Below are positions 41,506 through 51,300 of a stretch of 64,000 nucleotides of DNA, in pieces. How positions within the stretch are numbered: position 1 is the first letter of the stretch; every line of letters starts with the position of its first letter. A program made the translations under genes and the position numbers. The notes under the pieces are model-generated. The model made no database searches. It was not told the origin of the DNA and was given only the letters and a program-made list of their open reading frames with translations. Source of the DNA: Corallococcus sp. CA053C (lineage in GTDB: Bacteria > Myxococcota > Myxococcia > Myxococcales > Myxococcaceae); contig NZ_RAWA01000004.1 of NCBI RefSeq assembly GCF_003611675.1, positions 17,958 through 81,957 on the forward strand, given 5' to 3'.

Positions 41506-44500
41506 ATGCGCGTTCCCACCTCCAGAACAGGCCTCTTCCTGGCCGCCGCCCTGACCCTGGCCAGCGTGCCGGGATGTCAGGGGGAAGCCACCCCGCCCCC
41601 ACCCCCAGAGACGCGCACCGGCGAACAGGGGCTCGCCTGTGGAAACAACCTCGTCCCCCAGATGACCAGCGCCACCCTTCCCTCCGGCACGGTGACCCGC
41701 TCCGGCGCCTACGGCGGCACCTACGAGGCCTGGGGGGCCTTCGACAACACCAACAGCACGATGTGGATCTCCAGCCTGGGCACCGTCCCCGCCTGGATTG
41801 CCTATGAATGGGCGGACGGCCCGAAGACGGTCACCCACTACGCCATCAACTACATCAACGGCAGCATCACTTCCCGCGCCCCCCGGACCTTCACCCTCCA
41901 GGGCTGGAATGGCACCGCGTGGGTGGTCGTGGATACGCGCGCCAATGAAATCAACTGGGCGGGCTTCGAGCGGCGCGAGTACCTGGTCGCCACCCCGGGC
42001 GCCTACGTCAAATACAGACTGAACGTCACGGAGGACAACGACAGCCGCACGGGCATCGAGGTCATCTCCATGGGCCGGCTCGAACTCCTCCAATGCCAGA
42101 CGGACGTGGTTCCGCCCGTGGTCCCGGTGCTGACGGGCTTCACGCCCACGTCGCCGTCGAACACCAACACGCACCCCGTGCTCGCCGGGACGACGGAGGC
42201 GGGAGCCACCGTGAAGCTCTTCCTGGGTCCGTCCTGCCAGGGCACGCCGCTGGCCACCGTGACGGCCGCGACGGACGGCAGCTTCTCCTCGACGTTCTCC
42301 CTGGCCTCCAACACCACCGTCACCTTCACCGCCACCGCGACGGACGCCGCGAACAATGTCTCCGCGTGCTCGCCGGGCATCACCTACCAGCACGACAGCC
42401 TCGCGCCCTCGCCGCCGACCCTCACGGGGTTCACGCCCGTCTCCCCGTCCAACAGCACGCAGCCCCTGCTGTCCGGCACGGCGGAAGCCAACGCCAGCGT
42501 GCGCCTCTTCGCGGGGTCGTCCTGCCAGGGCACGCCGCTCGCCACCCTGACGGCGGCCGCCAATGGCACCTTCTCGCGGGCGGTCTCCGTCGCGGCCAAC
42601 ACGCAGGTCTTCTTCAGCAGCACCGCCACCGACGCGGCGGGCAACACGTCCACCTGCTCCAATGCCCCCGTCTACCGGCATGACAGCGTCGCCCCCGCCG
42701 CACCGACGCTCACGGGCTTCAGCCCCGCGTCCCCTGGCTCCAGCACGCAGCCCTCGCTGACCGGCACGACGGAGGCCGCCGCCACCGTGCGCCTCTTCGC
42801 GGCCGCGGGCTGCGTGGGCACGCCGCTCACCACCGTCAGCGCGAACGCTTCCACAGGGGCCTTCACGCTCGCCCGCACGGTCGCCGCCAATGCCTCCGCG
42901 ACCTTCTCCGTGCGGGCCGTGGACGCAGCGGGCAACCTCTCCGTCTGCTCCGCGACCGCCACCTATGTGAATGACAGCCTCGCCCCCGCGCTGCCCACGT
43001 TCCTTCCGGGAGTCATTCCCTTCACGGTGTCGCCGTTCGTCGCGGCGGTGCAGGTCCAGACCGAGTCCGGCGCCCGGGTGACGCTGTTCTCGGACGCCGC
43101 CTGCACCGTGCCGTCTCCTTCGACGCCCGAAATCACCGCGGGGACCAACGGCATCGCCCAGATGCCCCTGGTGCCCGCCCAGCTCAACGTGCAGCTCTTC
43201 GGCGCGGCCCGAGACGCGGCGGGCAACCGCTCCGCCTGCGCGTCCTTCCAGCCGGGCTGTGGGATGGGCACCGCGGACTGCGATGGCAACCCGGCGAACG
43301 GCTGCGAAGCGAACCTGCTGAGCGACGAAGCGAACTGTGGCGCCTGTGGCACGACGTGCGGCGGGGCCGCTTCCGCCAACGCCGTCTGCGGCGCGGGCAC
43401 CTGCGGCCTGGGCTGCGCGGTGGGCACCTTCGACTGTGATGGGAGCGCGACCAACGGCTGCGAGTCCGCCACCGCCTGCGACCCGCTGACGTGTCAGGTG
43501 GATCCGTTCGAAGAGCTGCTCATCACCGACCTGTCCGTGGTGGAGGACCCCGCGCGGACCACCGGGAGCGGGGCCTGGACCTTCGGCACGCTGCTGCGCG
43601 AGATGAACGGCGGCGTGGACCCGTCCAACCTGGTGCGCACCTGGCTGCGGACCTGGGAGCAGCCCCAGTTCATCGCGGCGTCCGTCATCCCGCCCCGCCC
43701 CGACATCCGCAATCTGGTGACGAACGCCTGGGAGGCGCGCAGCGGCGGCGCGAACCAGCCGCTGGACTTCAACACCGCGCCGTTCCGGTTGCTCGCCATC
43801 GTCAACCGCATGGACCTGCGACAGGAGGGAGCCATCGCGGGCGAAGGGCGCTTCGTGTTCGGCGTGCTCGACCCGTCCGGCAATCCCACACCGTTCACCG
43901 TCATCCTGGAGTACGTGCTCCCGGGTGGCTCGCCGGAAGAGCTCCAGCGCTGGGCGCGGGACTGGCATGAGCCGGGGCGGGTGGGCGTGGGCAGCCCGGG
44001 CTACAACGCGAAGCTCCAGGCCGTGACGGACCGCTTCACCAAGGCCTTCGTGGCACCGGACCGCTTCCTTGGCAGCGCCATCAGCCAGGTGCGCACCAAC
44101 GAGAACGCGCTCGACTTCGAGTGGGAGCTGCGCGAGTTCCACCTCGGCCCCACCGGCCTCGCCCCGGCGGCGGTGGCGCTCACGCCCGAGTTCTTCCTCA
44201 GCGGCTCCCCCCTGCTCGCGAACTACATCCAGCAGAACGAGGCCGCCATCCTGGCGGGGACGCACACCCTGCCCCCGCTCTTCAACGGCCAGGTGTTCCA
44301 GGCGGGCTCGGCGCTCACGCCCTTCGGCTTCCTCTTCAGTGCTCCCGGCGTGAACCCCGAAGCGCGCCACCAGTTCTCGGTGAACACGTGCAACGGCTGC
44401 CACGCGGGGGAGACCAACACGTTCTTCCTCCACGTCGGACCGCGCTCCACGGGCCAGACGTCCTTCCTGTCCCCCTTCCTCACGAACGCGTCTCCCATGC

Positions 44501-44688
44501 CGGATCCCACGGGCGCGGGACCGTCCCACGTCTTCAACGACCTGGGGCGCCGCCAGGACGACCTGAGCGCGATGGTGTGCGGCGAGCCGCCCGCCCAGCT
44601 GGCGGCCTCACGCAAGGAGGGCGCGCGCAGGCCCGCCGTCCCGGGCTTCCCGCCGCGCTCCAACCTGCCCGCGGGCCGCGTCCACTGA
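41506..44688 (+). CDS. Large lipoprotein: discoidin-like, Ig-like repeats and a C-terminal CxxCH domain
   Basis: A 1060-residue lipoprotein (lipobox VPGC near residue 24). Residues ~45-200 are a discoidin-like domain paralogous to that at 36109. Three to four ~95-residue Ig-like repeats follow (LTGFTPxSPSNS, LSGTAEAxAxVxLFxGxxCxGTPL, TATDAAGN). Next is a cysteine-rich DCDGN-x-ANGCE repeat pair, then a ~400-residue domain containing FNTAPFRLLAIVNRMDLR and, near residue 962, a single heme-attachment motif CNGCH. That last domain is seen in secreted myxobacterial proteins of unknown role. ATG start with AAGGAG upstream. Confidence 0.87.
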   Translation: MRVPTSRTGLFLAAALTLASVPGCQGEATPPPPPETRTGEQGLACGNNLVPQMTSATLPSGTVTRSGAYGGTYEAWGAFDNTNSTMWISSLGTVPAWIAYEWADGPKTVTHYAINYINGSITSRAPRTFTLQGWNGTAWVVVDTRANEINWAGFERREYLVATPGAYVKYRLNVTEDNDSRTGIEVISMGRLELLQCQTDVVPPVVPVLTGFTPTSPSNTNTHPVLAGTTEAGATVKLFLGPSCQGTPLATVTAATDGSFSSTFSLASNTTVTFTATATDAANNVSACSPGITYQHDSLAPSPPTLTGFTPVSPSNSTQPLLSGTAEANASVRLFAGSSCQGTPLATLTAAANGTFSRAVSVAANTQVFFSSTATDAAGNTSTCSNAPVYRHDSVAPAAPTLTGFSPASPGSSTQPSLTGTTEAAATVRLFAAAGCVGTPLTTVSANASTGAFTLARTVAANASATFSVRAVDAAGNLSVCSATATYVNDSLAPALPTFLPGVIPFTVSPFVAAVQVQTESGARVTLFSDAACTVPSPSTPEITAGTNGIAQMPLVPAQLNVQLFGAARDAAGNRSACASFQPGCGMGTADCDGNPANGCEANLLSDEANCGACGTTCGGAASANAVCGAGTCGLGCAVGTFDCDGSATNGCESATACDPLTCQVDPFEELLITDLSVVEDPARTTGSGAWTFGTLLREMNGGVDPSNLVRTWLRTWEQPQFIAASVIPPRPDIRNLVTNAWEARSGGANQPLDFNTAPFRLLAIVNRMDLRQEGAIAGEGRFVFGVLDPSGNPTPFTVILEYVLPGGSPEELQRWARDWHEPGRVGVGSPGYNAKLQAVTDRFTKAFVAPDRFLGSAISQVRTNENALDFEWELREFHLGPTGLAPAAVALTPEFFLSGSPLLANYIQQNEAAILAGTHTLPPLFNGQVFQAGSALTPFGFLFSAPGVNPEARHQFSVNTCNGCHAGETNTFFLHVGPRSTGQTSFLSPFLTNASPMPDPTGAGPSHVFNDLGRRQDDLSAMVCGEPPAQLAASRKEGARRPAVPGFPPRSNLPAGRVH

Positions 44689-44745
44689 GTCCGTGAAAGG
44701 GCGACGCGGCTTGTCAGGACCCGGGCATGCGGAAAGACTGACCGC

Positions 44746-45492
44746 ATGTCCCCTGCCCGCCGCGTCCTCGTCCCACTGCCCGACCGCGACTTCGACGTCA
44801 CCGAGGTCGCGGTGCCCTGGCGCAAGCTCACCGACGCCGGCCACGAGGTGGTGTTCGCCACGGAGCAGGGCCACATGCCCGCCGCGGATCCGCTGCTGCT
44901 CACGGGCGTGCTCTTCGGAAAGCTGGGCGCGGATCCGGAGCCCCGGCGCTTCTACGGCGACCTCACCCTCACCGAGGGCTTCCAGAAGCCGCTGACCTGG
45001 GACGCGGTGGTGCCGGAGGACTTCGACGCGCTGCTGCTCCCCGGAGGCCACGCGCCGGGCATGCGGCAGTACCTGGGCAGCGAGGCGCTCCAGGCGAAGG
45101 TGGCGGCGTTCTGGGCGCTTCAGCGGCCCGTCGCGGCCATCTGCCACGGCGTGCTGGTGCTCGCGCGGACGAAGGACCCCGCCACCGGCAAGAGCGTGCT
45201 GCACGGCAAGCGCACCACCTGCCTGCCCAAGTACATGGAGCGCTCCGCGTACCTGCTCACGGCCTGGAAGCTGGGGCGCTACTACCGCACCTATCCCGCC
45301 TACGTGGAGGAGGAGGTGGTGGCCGCCCTCGCGGAAGCCACCCACTTCGAGCGCGGCCCCCGCGTCGTCGCGAAGCGGGGCACCGCGACGGACCACACCC
45401 CGGCCTTCGTGGTGGAGGACGGCCGCTACGTCTCCGCCCGGTGGCCCGGCGACGCGTACCTCTTCGCGGAGCGCTTCCTTACGCGGCTGTGA
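44746..45492 (+). CDS. DJ-1/PfpI-superfamily amidotransferase-like protein
   Basis: A 248-residue type 1 glutamine-amidotransferase-like protein: VLVPLPDRDFDVTEVAVPW, LLLPGGHAPGMRQYLGS, and the nucleophile elbow AAICHGVLVLAR with the conserved cysteine, followed by KRTTCLPKYME. It is like the Hsp31/YhbO-type deglycase or chaperone family, but is longer and has its own C-terminal extension. The ATG is 58 bp after the previous stop. Substrate unknown. Confidence 0.82.
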   Translation: MSPARRVLVPLPDRDFDVTEVAVPWRKLTDAGHEVVFATEQGHMPAADPLLLTGVLFGKLGADPEPRRFYGDLTLTEGFQKPLTWDAVVPEDFDALLLPGGHAPGMRQYLGSEALQAKVAAFWALQRPVAAICHGVLVLARTKDPATGKSVLHGKRTTCLPKYMERSAYLLTAWKLGRYYRTYPAYVEEEVVAALAEATHFERGPRVVAKRGTATDHTPAFVVEDGRYVSARWPGDAYLFAERFLTRL

Positions 45493-45550
45493 GCCCCTGC
45501 GCTTGCGGACCGTGGCGCGGACGCCACGGCCCGGAGCAGCTCTTCCGACG

Positions 45551-45919
45551 TCAGGACGGGGGCGGCACGGCCTGGTTCCGGAGGACCAGCAACACCTGGT
45601 TGATGCTGTTCACCCAGATCTGCGCCGCGACCGCGTCCTCGTAGATGGCGTCCTTCATGAGCTTGAAGACGAAGTCATTGCCGCTGCGCAGGATGAGCCG
45701 GACGCCCGCGCCCTTCCAGAAGCTCTTGCGGATCTCCGCCCGGTCGATGTCCTTGATGTAGAAGTTGAAGATCAAGGTCCCCAGCTCGTCCTCGGCGAAG
45801 ACCCGCTTCGTCGTCAGCGTCCCCAGGAAGATGCCGTAGAGCGTGTCATCCGCCCGGCGCGTTGAAACCAGACACTGCTTCTGGACCTTCTCCTGCGGCC
45901 CGAGGATGACCCGCGTCAT
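45551..45919 (-). CDS. Small PH/GRAM-like domain protein
   Basis: A 122-residue protein with a strand-rich pattern and a final helix (GTLTTKRVFAEDELGTLIFNFYIKDIDRAEIRKSFWKG, then VAAQIWVNSINQVLLVL). This looks like a bacterial PH/GRAM-type domain, but no family is certain. No signal peptide. Its ATG overlaps the stop of the zinc-ribbon gene upstream (ATGA), placing it last in a three-gene operon. Confidence 0.65.
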   Translation of the reverse strand: MTRVILGPQEKVQKQCLVSTRRADDTLYGIFLGTLTTKRVFAEDELGTLIFNFYIKDIDRAEIRKSFWKGAGVRLILRSGNDFVFKLMKDAIYEDAVAAQIWVNSINQVLLVLRNQAVPPPS

Positions 45920-46152
45920 TTGCCACCTGCCTCTTCCTTGGTGGCCTGGAAGAGGAGCCCTTCCTTGTACAGCTCCATGTATCCACAATCAGGGCAGATC
46001 GCCGTCAGCATGGTCAGGACCTCTTGATTGCCAAAGCCCTTCTCGGGCTTGAGCTGGAATCGGCTGAGCTGCATGGTGAGCATGACCTCCGGGCAGTTGA
46101 TACAGAGGACAGCCTTCTCGCCCTTGCGAACCGGATCCGGTCGGATGGGCAT
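45916..46152 (-). CDS. 78-residue zinc-ribbon-like protein
   Basis: Two CxxC knuckles (C17-I-N-C20 and C53-P-D-C56) 32 residues apart imply one structural zinc. The rest is a short beta-rich domain. It sits between the other two genes of the operon with a 4-nt overlap downstream and a 3-nt gap upstream. Function unknown. The tight spacing suggests it binds the products of its neighbours. Confidence 0.7.
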   Translation of the reverse strand: MPIRPDPVRKGEKAVLCINCPEVMLTMQLSRFQLKPEKGFGNQEVLTMLTAICPDCGYMELYKEGLLFQATKEEAGGK

Positions 46153-46155
46153 GGC

Positions 46156-46803
46156 TCACTTCACGATCTTGGGAGCACCCTTGGGGGTGTTCTTGTTGAT
46201 CTTGTCGACCGCGGCCTTGTCCTTCAGGCGGTCGAGGTCCTTCTTCGCCTGGTCGGCCTTGTTGGCGTCGTCACGGTCATAGACGTCATCCACGAGCTTC
46301 CCCACCCCGCGCCCCACCGTGTTCACGAGGCGCATGCCGCCGCCCACCGCGCCCAGGCCCACGCCCACCGCCGGGTTCCTGACGCCCGCCACGCCCGCTG
46401 CGGCGGAGATGCTGTCCGCGATGCCATCGAGCGTGTCGTAGATCTTGTCCCGCCGCACCTGATGGGGCTCCCGGTCTCCGTTGGCCTCGATGCCCGCCAT
46501 GCCGTCCCCCTCTTCGTCCACCGCTTCCGGCTCCTCCCCGGAGGAGGTGGCGTCGAAGTCGGCCGGCTCCTTGCCCGCGGGCTCGCTGAAGGGGTCCTCC
46601 GTGGCGTCGCGGCCCCCCTGGTTGAAGCCCCAGTCATCCGCGGGCGGCGGAGCCTGCGGCGGCCTCCGGATGGCCCTCGGCGGCTCCGGGGGACGGAATT
46701 CGTGATCAGTAATGCCTCCGACCTCGGGCCTCCGGGCGACGGGCTGCTGGGCGGACTCCACCTTCGCTTCACCGGACGACTCGTCGTCAAACCAGCCAGA
46801 CAT
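46156..46803 (-). CDS. Acidic/disordered protein with glycine-rich C-terminal segment, unknown function
   Basis: A 215-residue protein beginning MSGWFDDES, then ~100 acidic, proline-rich, probably disordered residues. A hydrophobic glycine-rich stretch follows (GVRNPAVGVGLGAVGGGMRLVNTVGRGVG) and then a highly charged lysine-rich tail. The glycine-rich part could associate with membranes. GAGGGGG sits upstream of the ATG. First gene of a three-gene operon with the zinc-ribbon and PH-like genes. Confidence 0.65.
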   Translation of the reverse strand: MSGWFDDESSGEAKVESAQQPVARRPEVGGITDHEFRPPEPPRAIRRPPQAPPPADDWGFNQGGRDATEDPFSEPAGKEPADFDATSSGEEPEAVDEEGDGMAGIEANGDREPHQVRRDKIYDTLDGIADSISAAAGVAGVRNPAVGVGLGAVGGGMRLVNTVGRGVGKLVDDVYDRDDANKADQAKKDLDRLKDKAAVDKINKNTPKGAPKIVK

Positions 46804-46815
46804 GTTTCCCCCTCA

Positions 46816-46829
46816 TGGGAAAATTCCCA
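46816..46829. promoter_or_regulatory. Short inverted repeat before the three-gene operon
   Basis: TGGGAA, two bases, TTCCCA, 13-26 bases upstream of the ATG at 46803 and overlapping the leader. Candidate operator; no factor can be named. Confidence 0.35.
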
Positions 46830-46859
46830 CGGTGCTGTCACAATCCTGGCTTACTTGGA

Positions 46860-47018
46860 GTGAACCCGTCAAGAAGGCGGGAAAATGAAACCCATCAGGT
46901 AGGCGGTGAAACCAGGAAACATGCGACCCGGGCGTGGAAGCGACCGCGCTAATCTTAAATTCCTTGATTTGCAGCTAATCAGAATATGTTGGCCGGACCT
47001 CGCTTCACAGGAGTCGTC
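46860..47018. promoter_or_regulatory. AT-rich divergent promoter region
   Basis: A locally AT-rich stretch stands out in this GC-rich window, including CTAATCTTAAATTCC and TTGATTTGCAGCTAATCAG before the chitinase. It probably carries the chitinase promoter and perhaps the divergent one. A precise -35/-10 pair cannot be fixed. Confidence 0.45.
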
Positions 47019-48221
47019 ATGGCCAACACGCTGGGGTTCCGCTGTCTGTCATTGCTGGGCATCGTGGGTGCGCTGAGCGGCTGTTCCGGGGCGGAGCCGT
47101 CCGGGGAGTCCCCCGAGGCGACCGGGCAGGTGGAGGGCGCCGCGGTCGTGTCGTCCATCACGGAGGGCGACTACGTCATCCGCTCGGCGATGACGAACAA
47201 GTGCATCGACGTGGCCTCGTCCAGCACGGCGGACGGCGCCAAGGTGCAGGAGTGGGACTGCAACGGCACCAACGCGCAGAAGTTCCACATCTCCCCGACG
47301 TCGGACGGGTTCTTCAAGATCATCAACGTGAACAGCGGCAAGGGGCTGGACATCCAGGGTGTCAGCACCGCGCAGAACGCGCTCGTCCACCAGTGGAGCT
47401 ACGTCGGCGGCGCCAACCAGCAGTTCCGGTTCGTGAACCGGGGTGGCACGCAGTTCAGCATGCAGCTGCGGCACACGGACATGGCGGTGGATCTGTACTG
47501 GGGCTCCGCGGAGAACGGCACGTCGCTGGTGCAGTACCCCTACACGGGCGGCGCGAACCAGCACTGGACGTTCGACCTGGTCTCCGGCGGCGGCGGGACG
47601 GGCTTCGGCGGCATCCTCACGCGCGAGACGTTCAACGCCATGTTCCCCAACCGCACCGCCTTCTACAGCTACGACGCGCTGGTGGCCGCGGCGGCGGGCT
47701 TCCCGGGGCTCGCGACGACGGGCGACACCGACACCCGCAAGCGCGAGGTGGCCGCGTTCCTGGCCAATGTCTCTCATGAGACGGGCGGGCTCGTGTACAT
47801 CGAGGAGATCAACAAGGCGGACTACTGCGACACGTCGTGGGGGCCTCCGGGCTGCACCTGCGCCGCGGGCAAGCGGTACTACGGCCGCGGCCCCATGCAG
47901 CTGTCGTGGAATGGCAACTACTGCGCGGCGGGCAACGCGCTCGGCCTGCCCCTCCAGGCCAACCCGGACCTGCTGGCGCAGGACGCGAACGCGGCGTGGC
48001 GCACGGGCTTCTGGTTCTGGACCACGCAGACGGGCGCGGGCTCCATGACGGCGCACAACGCCATGGTGAACGGCGCGGGCTTCGGTGAGACCATCCGCAC
48101 CATCAACGGCTCGCTGGAGTGCAACGGCCGCAACCCCGGCCAGGTGCAGAGCCGCATCGACGCCTACGTGCGCTTCACCGGCATGCTCGGCGTGAGCCCC
48201 GGCAACAACCTGGGCTGCTAG
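47019..48221 (+). CDS. Secreted GH19 chitinase-like lipoprotein with ricin-B lectin domain
   Basis: A 400-residue lipoprotein (lipobox LSGC, Cys22). Residues ~47-188 are a ricin-type beta-trefoil (CIDVASSSTADGAKVQEWDCNG, QKFHI, QHWTF). From ~195 a GH19 domain follows: catalytic Glu254 in VSHETGG, a second acidic site in YIEEINK, and RYYGRGPMQLSWNGNY. GH19 enzymes cleave chitin and sometimes peptidoglycan, fitting predatory lysis. The ATG at 47019 has AGGAG six bases upstream. A strong terminator follows. Confidence 0.92.
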   Translation: MANTLGFRCLSLLGIVGALSGCSGAEPSGESPEATGQVEGAAVVSSITEGDYVIRSAMTNKCIDVASSSTADGAKVQEWDCNGTNAQKFHISPTSDGFFKIINVNSGKGLDIQGVSTAQNALVHQWSYVGGANQQFRFVNRGGTQFSMQLRHTDMAVDLYWGSAENGTSLVQYPYTGGANQHWTFDLVSGGGGTGFGGILTRETFNAMFPNRTAFYSYDALVAAAAGFPGLATTGDTDTRKREVAAFLANVSHETGGLVYIEEINKADYCDTSWGPPGCTCAAGKRYYGRGPMQLSWNGNYCAAGNALGLPLQANPDLLAQDANAAWRTGFWFWTTQTGAGSMTAHNAMVNGAGFGETIRTINGSLECNGRNPGQVQSRIDAYVRFTGMLGVSPGNNLGC

Positions 48222-48267
48222 CCCGGGCCTGACGCAACCGGCGAACGGTCGCGGGCGATAATGCGCC

Positions 48268-48308
48268 GGCCCTGGAGAGAGCCATCTCCAGGGCCGTTGC
48301 TGTTTTGT
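48268..48308 (+). terminator. Intrinsic terminator after the chitinase gene
   Basis: GGCCCTGGAGA pairs perfectly with TCTCCAGGGCC (11 bp, 6-nt loop), followed by GTTGCTGTTTTG. It sits ~47 bp after the chitinase stop and is the best intrinsic terminator in the window. Confidence 0.85.
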
Positions 48309-48333
48309 GCGCTCCCCCAAGGACACCCCCCTC

Positions 48334-51300
48334 ATGCATTCCCCCCTTCCGGAGCGGACCGTCCGCTCCCTTCTTGCGTCGCGCCCGGGCCTCATCGGCG
48401 CGCTCACCTGCATGCTGCTCACTGGCTGTGTCGCGCCCTCCGACGCGCCCGCGCCCACCACCGTGCGCCAGGCGCTCGCGTGCAGCGGCGGTGGCAGCAT
48501 CGACCAGCACGCCGCGCAGTGCGACGGCACGGGGAAGCTGCTGTCCTGGGCGCCTCCCACGAACCCGGGCAGCTCCGCCGCGTATGACTACGTGCTGGAC
48601 CTGAACCAGAACTACCTGCTCGCGCTCCCCAACCTGTCCAACCTCACGAACCCGTCGGTGGCCAAGCCTGCTTATTACGCGCACTCGTACCTGTGCAGCG
48701 GCACGGCTCCCGGGTGTTCTCCCGCCGGTGAGCCGGTGGGCTGGCCGCACAACCCCGCCGGCCTGAACGCGATGCTCATTGAGTCCGGCCTCGCGTATTC
48801 GCCCTACAAGAACGACCCGCGCCTGCGGAACGCCGCGCTGGCGCTGCTGGACTGGCACCTGGCGCACGGCATGACGGCCGTGGGGGACCACTGGTCGCAG
48901 GTGCCCTACGCGAGCGGCGCCAGCGGCACGCTGACGTACGCCGGCGCGCAGGCGGGCGGGTCGGTGGGCGTGGGCGACGGCGTGGGCTACCTCCAGCCGG
49001 AGAAGGTCGGCGCGCTCGCGTGGGCCGCCGTCCAGGCCTTCAAGTTCAATGGCAACACGGCCTACCGCGACATGGCCATCAACGCGGCCAACCAGCTCAC
49101 CAGCCACCTGCGCACGCCAAGCGCCACCGTGTCGCCATGGCCGTACCGCGTGCGTGCCTCCGACAACGCCGTGCGCACCGGCGCGAACATCGTCGACAAC
49201 TTCGCGTCCAACGTCGTGGAGCCCCTCAAGTTGTTCCAGGAGCTCATCAAGCTGGGACAGGCGGGCACGCTGAACGGCGCGCCCGGCTACTCGAGTACGC
49301 AGCTGTCCCAATGGCAGAGCACCCAGGCCACCGTCCTCGCGTGGCTGCTCGGCACCAACGGCCCCATCGCGACGCAGAACTGGACCCAGTACTTCGAGGA
49401 CGTGGGCTCGGACGCCACCAACAACCTGAACCAGCTCGTGCCCGGGGAGACGGCCAAGTTCCTGATGGACAACCCCGGCCTGGACCCGAGCTGGCAGGCG
49501 CACGTGCAGAACATCATCGCCTTCATCGAGACGAACTTCGGGGACACACTGGAGTTCGGCGCGCGCCCCATCAAGGAGCAGTACGCCTTCCACTACAAGA
49601 TGGGCAGCCACACCTCGCGCTACGCCGCCGTGAACGCGCGCTACGCGGAGCTCACCGGGGATGCGACGGCGAAGGACAAGGCCTTCCGCGCGTTCAACTG
49701 GGCCACGTACATGGTGCGCAACAGCGGACTCACCATCGACGGGCCGTATCCCAACAACGTCTGGTTCACGGATGGCTGGGGTGACTTCATCCGCCACTTC
49801 GTCATCGGCATGGGCGCGCAGCCGGACTGGGCACCCGCCGGACAGAACCACCTGCTGCGCTCCACCTCCGTGGTGAAGAGCGTCACCTACGGGCCCGGCA
49901 ACGAGGTCCGCTACACCACCTACGACGCCAGCGCCACGGAGGTGCTGCGCCTCGCCTTCGTCCCCTCGGCGGTGACGGCGGGCGGCACCGCCCTGTCGCA
50001 GCGCACGGACCTGGCCGCGGACGGGTGGACCTTCGACACCGGGAACAACGCGCTCCGCATCCGCCACTCGACCAGCGGGGTCATCGTCATCTCCGGGGCG
50101 CCTCCCACCGCCCCCGCCGTCGCCATCACCGCGCCCTCGGCCGGGCAGAACTTCACCGCGCCCGCGACGCTCAGCCTGGGCGCCACGGCCACGCCCACCA
50201 CGGGCCGCACGCTTGCCAGCGTCACGTTCCGCGCGGGCGCCACCGTGCTCTGCACCGTGAACGCCCCCGTCACCAACCCTGTCACCTGCACGGCCACGAG
50301 CAGCCTGGGCAATGGCAGCCACACCGTGAGCGCGGAGGCGGTGGACAACCTGGGCGAGAGCGGCTCCGCGTCGGTGGCCATCACGGTCGCCGGCCCGCCC
50401 ACGGTCAGCATCCTGAGTCCCGCCTCCGGCGCCACGCTGCCCACGGGGCCCACGACCCTCAGCGCTTCGGCCAGCGCGGGCGCGGGGCGGACCCTCACGC
50501 GCGTGGAGTTCTTCCAGGGCACCACGTCGCTCTGCTTCACGACGACCGGCACGGGCTGCACCTGGAACGCGACGGCCGGCACGTACTCCAATGTCCTTGC
50601 CCGCGCGACGGACAGTGGCAGCCCGGCGCTCGTCACGAACTCCGCGCCCGTGAGCTTCACGGTGAGCCCCTCCGTGGGCGGCGTGCGGCTCGTGGGCATC
50701 GACACCGTGGGGACGCAGAACGACTCCGACAACGGCGGCTCGGTGAACGCCTTCCAGTACACCGCCGTCGCGACGGGGACGCTGGGGACGCTCAAGGTCT
50801 TCGCGGCGCCGGGCAATGCCAATGCGTCGCTGTCCATTGGCGTCTACAGCGATGCCTCGGGCGCTCCGGGCACCCTGCTCTCCTCCTGCACCACCACGGT
50901 GGTGGATCCGCTGCCGCTGGTGACGGGCCAGTGGTACGGCTGCACCGCCGCGCCGCAGGTGACGGTCACGTCGGGCACCGTCTACTGGCTGGCCCTGCTG
51001 GGCGCGAACGGGGGCGGCGTGTTCCGCTACATGGACCTGCCCACCGGCTCCATGCGCTACTCCCCCACGGGCCTCTCCGCGCTGCCGGGCCCCACGTTCG
51101 GCACCTCCACCGTGTACACGGGCGCGTCCAGCGCTTCGATGTATGGGCTCTCCGCGGGCAGCTCCACCGCGCCCACGGTGTCCATCACCCAGCCGGCCGC
51201 CAACGCCAACTTCACCGTGCCCGCCAACCTGAACCTCCAGGCCACCGCCACGGCGGGCCCGGGCCGCACGCTCACGAAGGTGGAGTTCTTCGACAACGGC

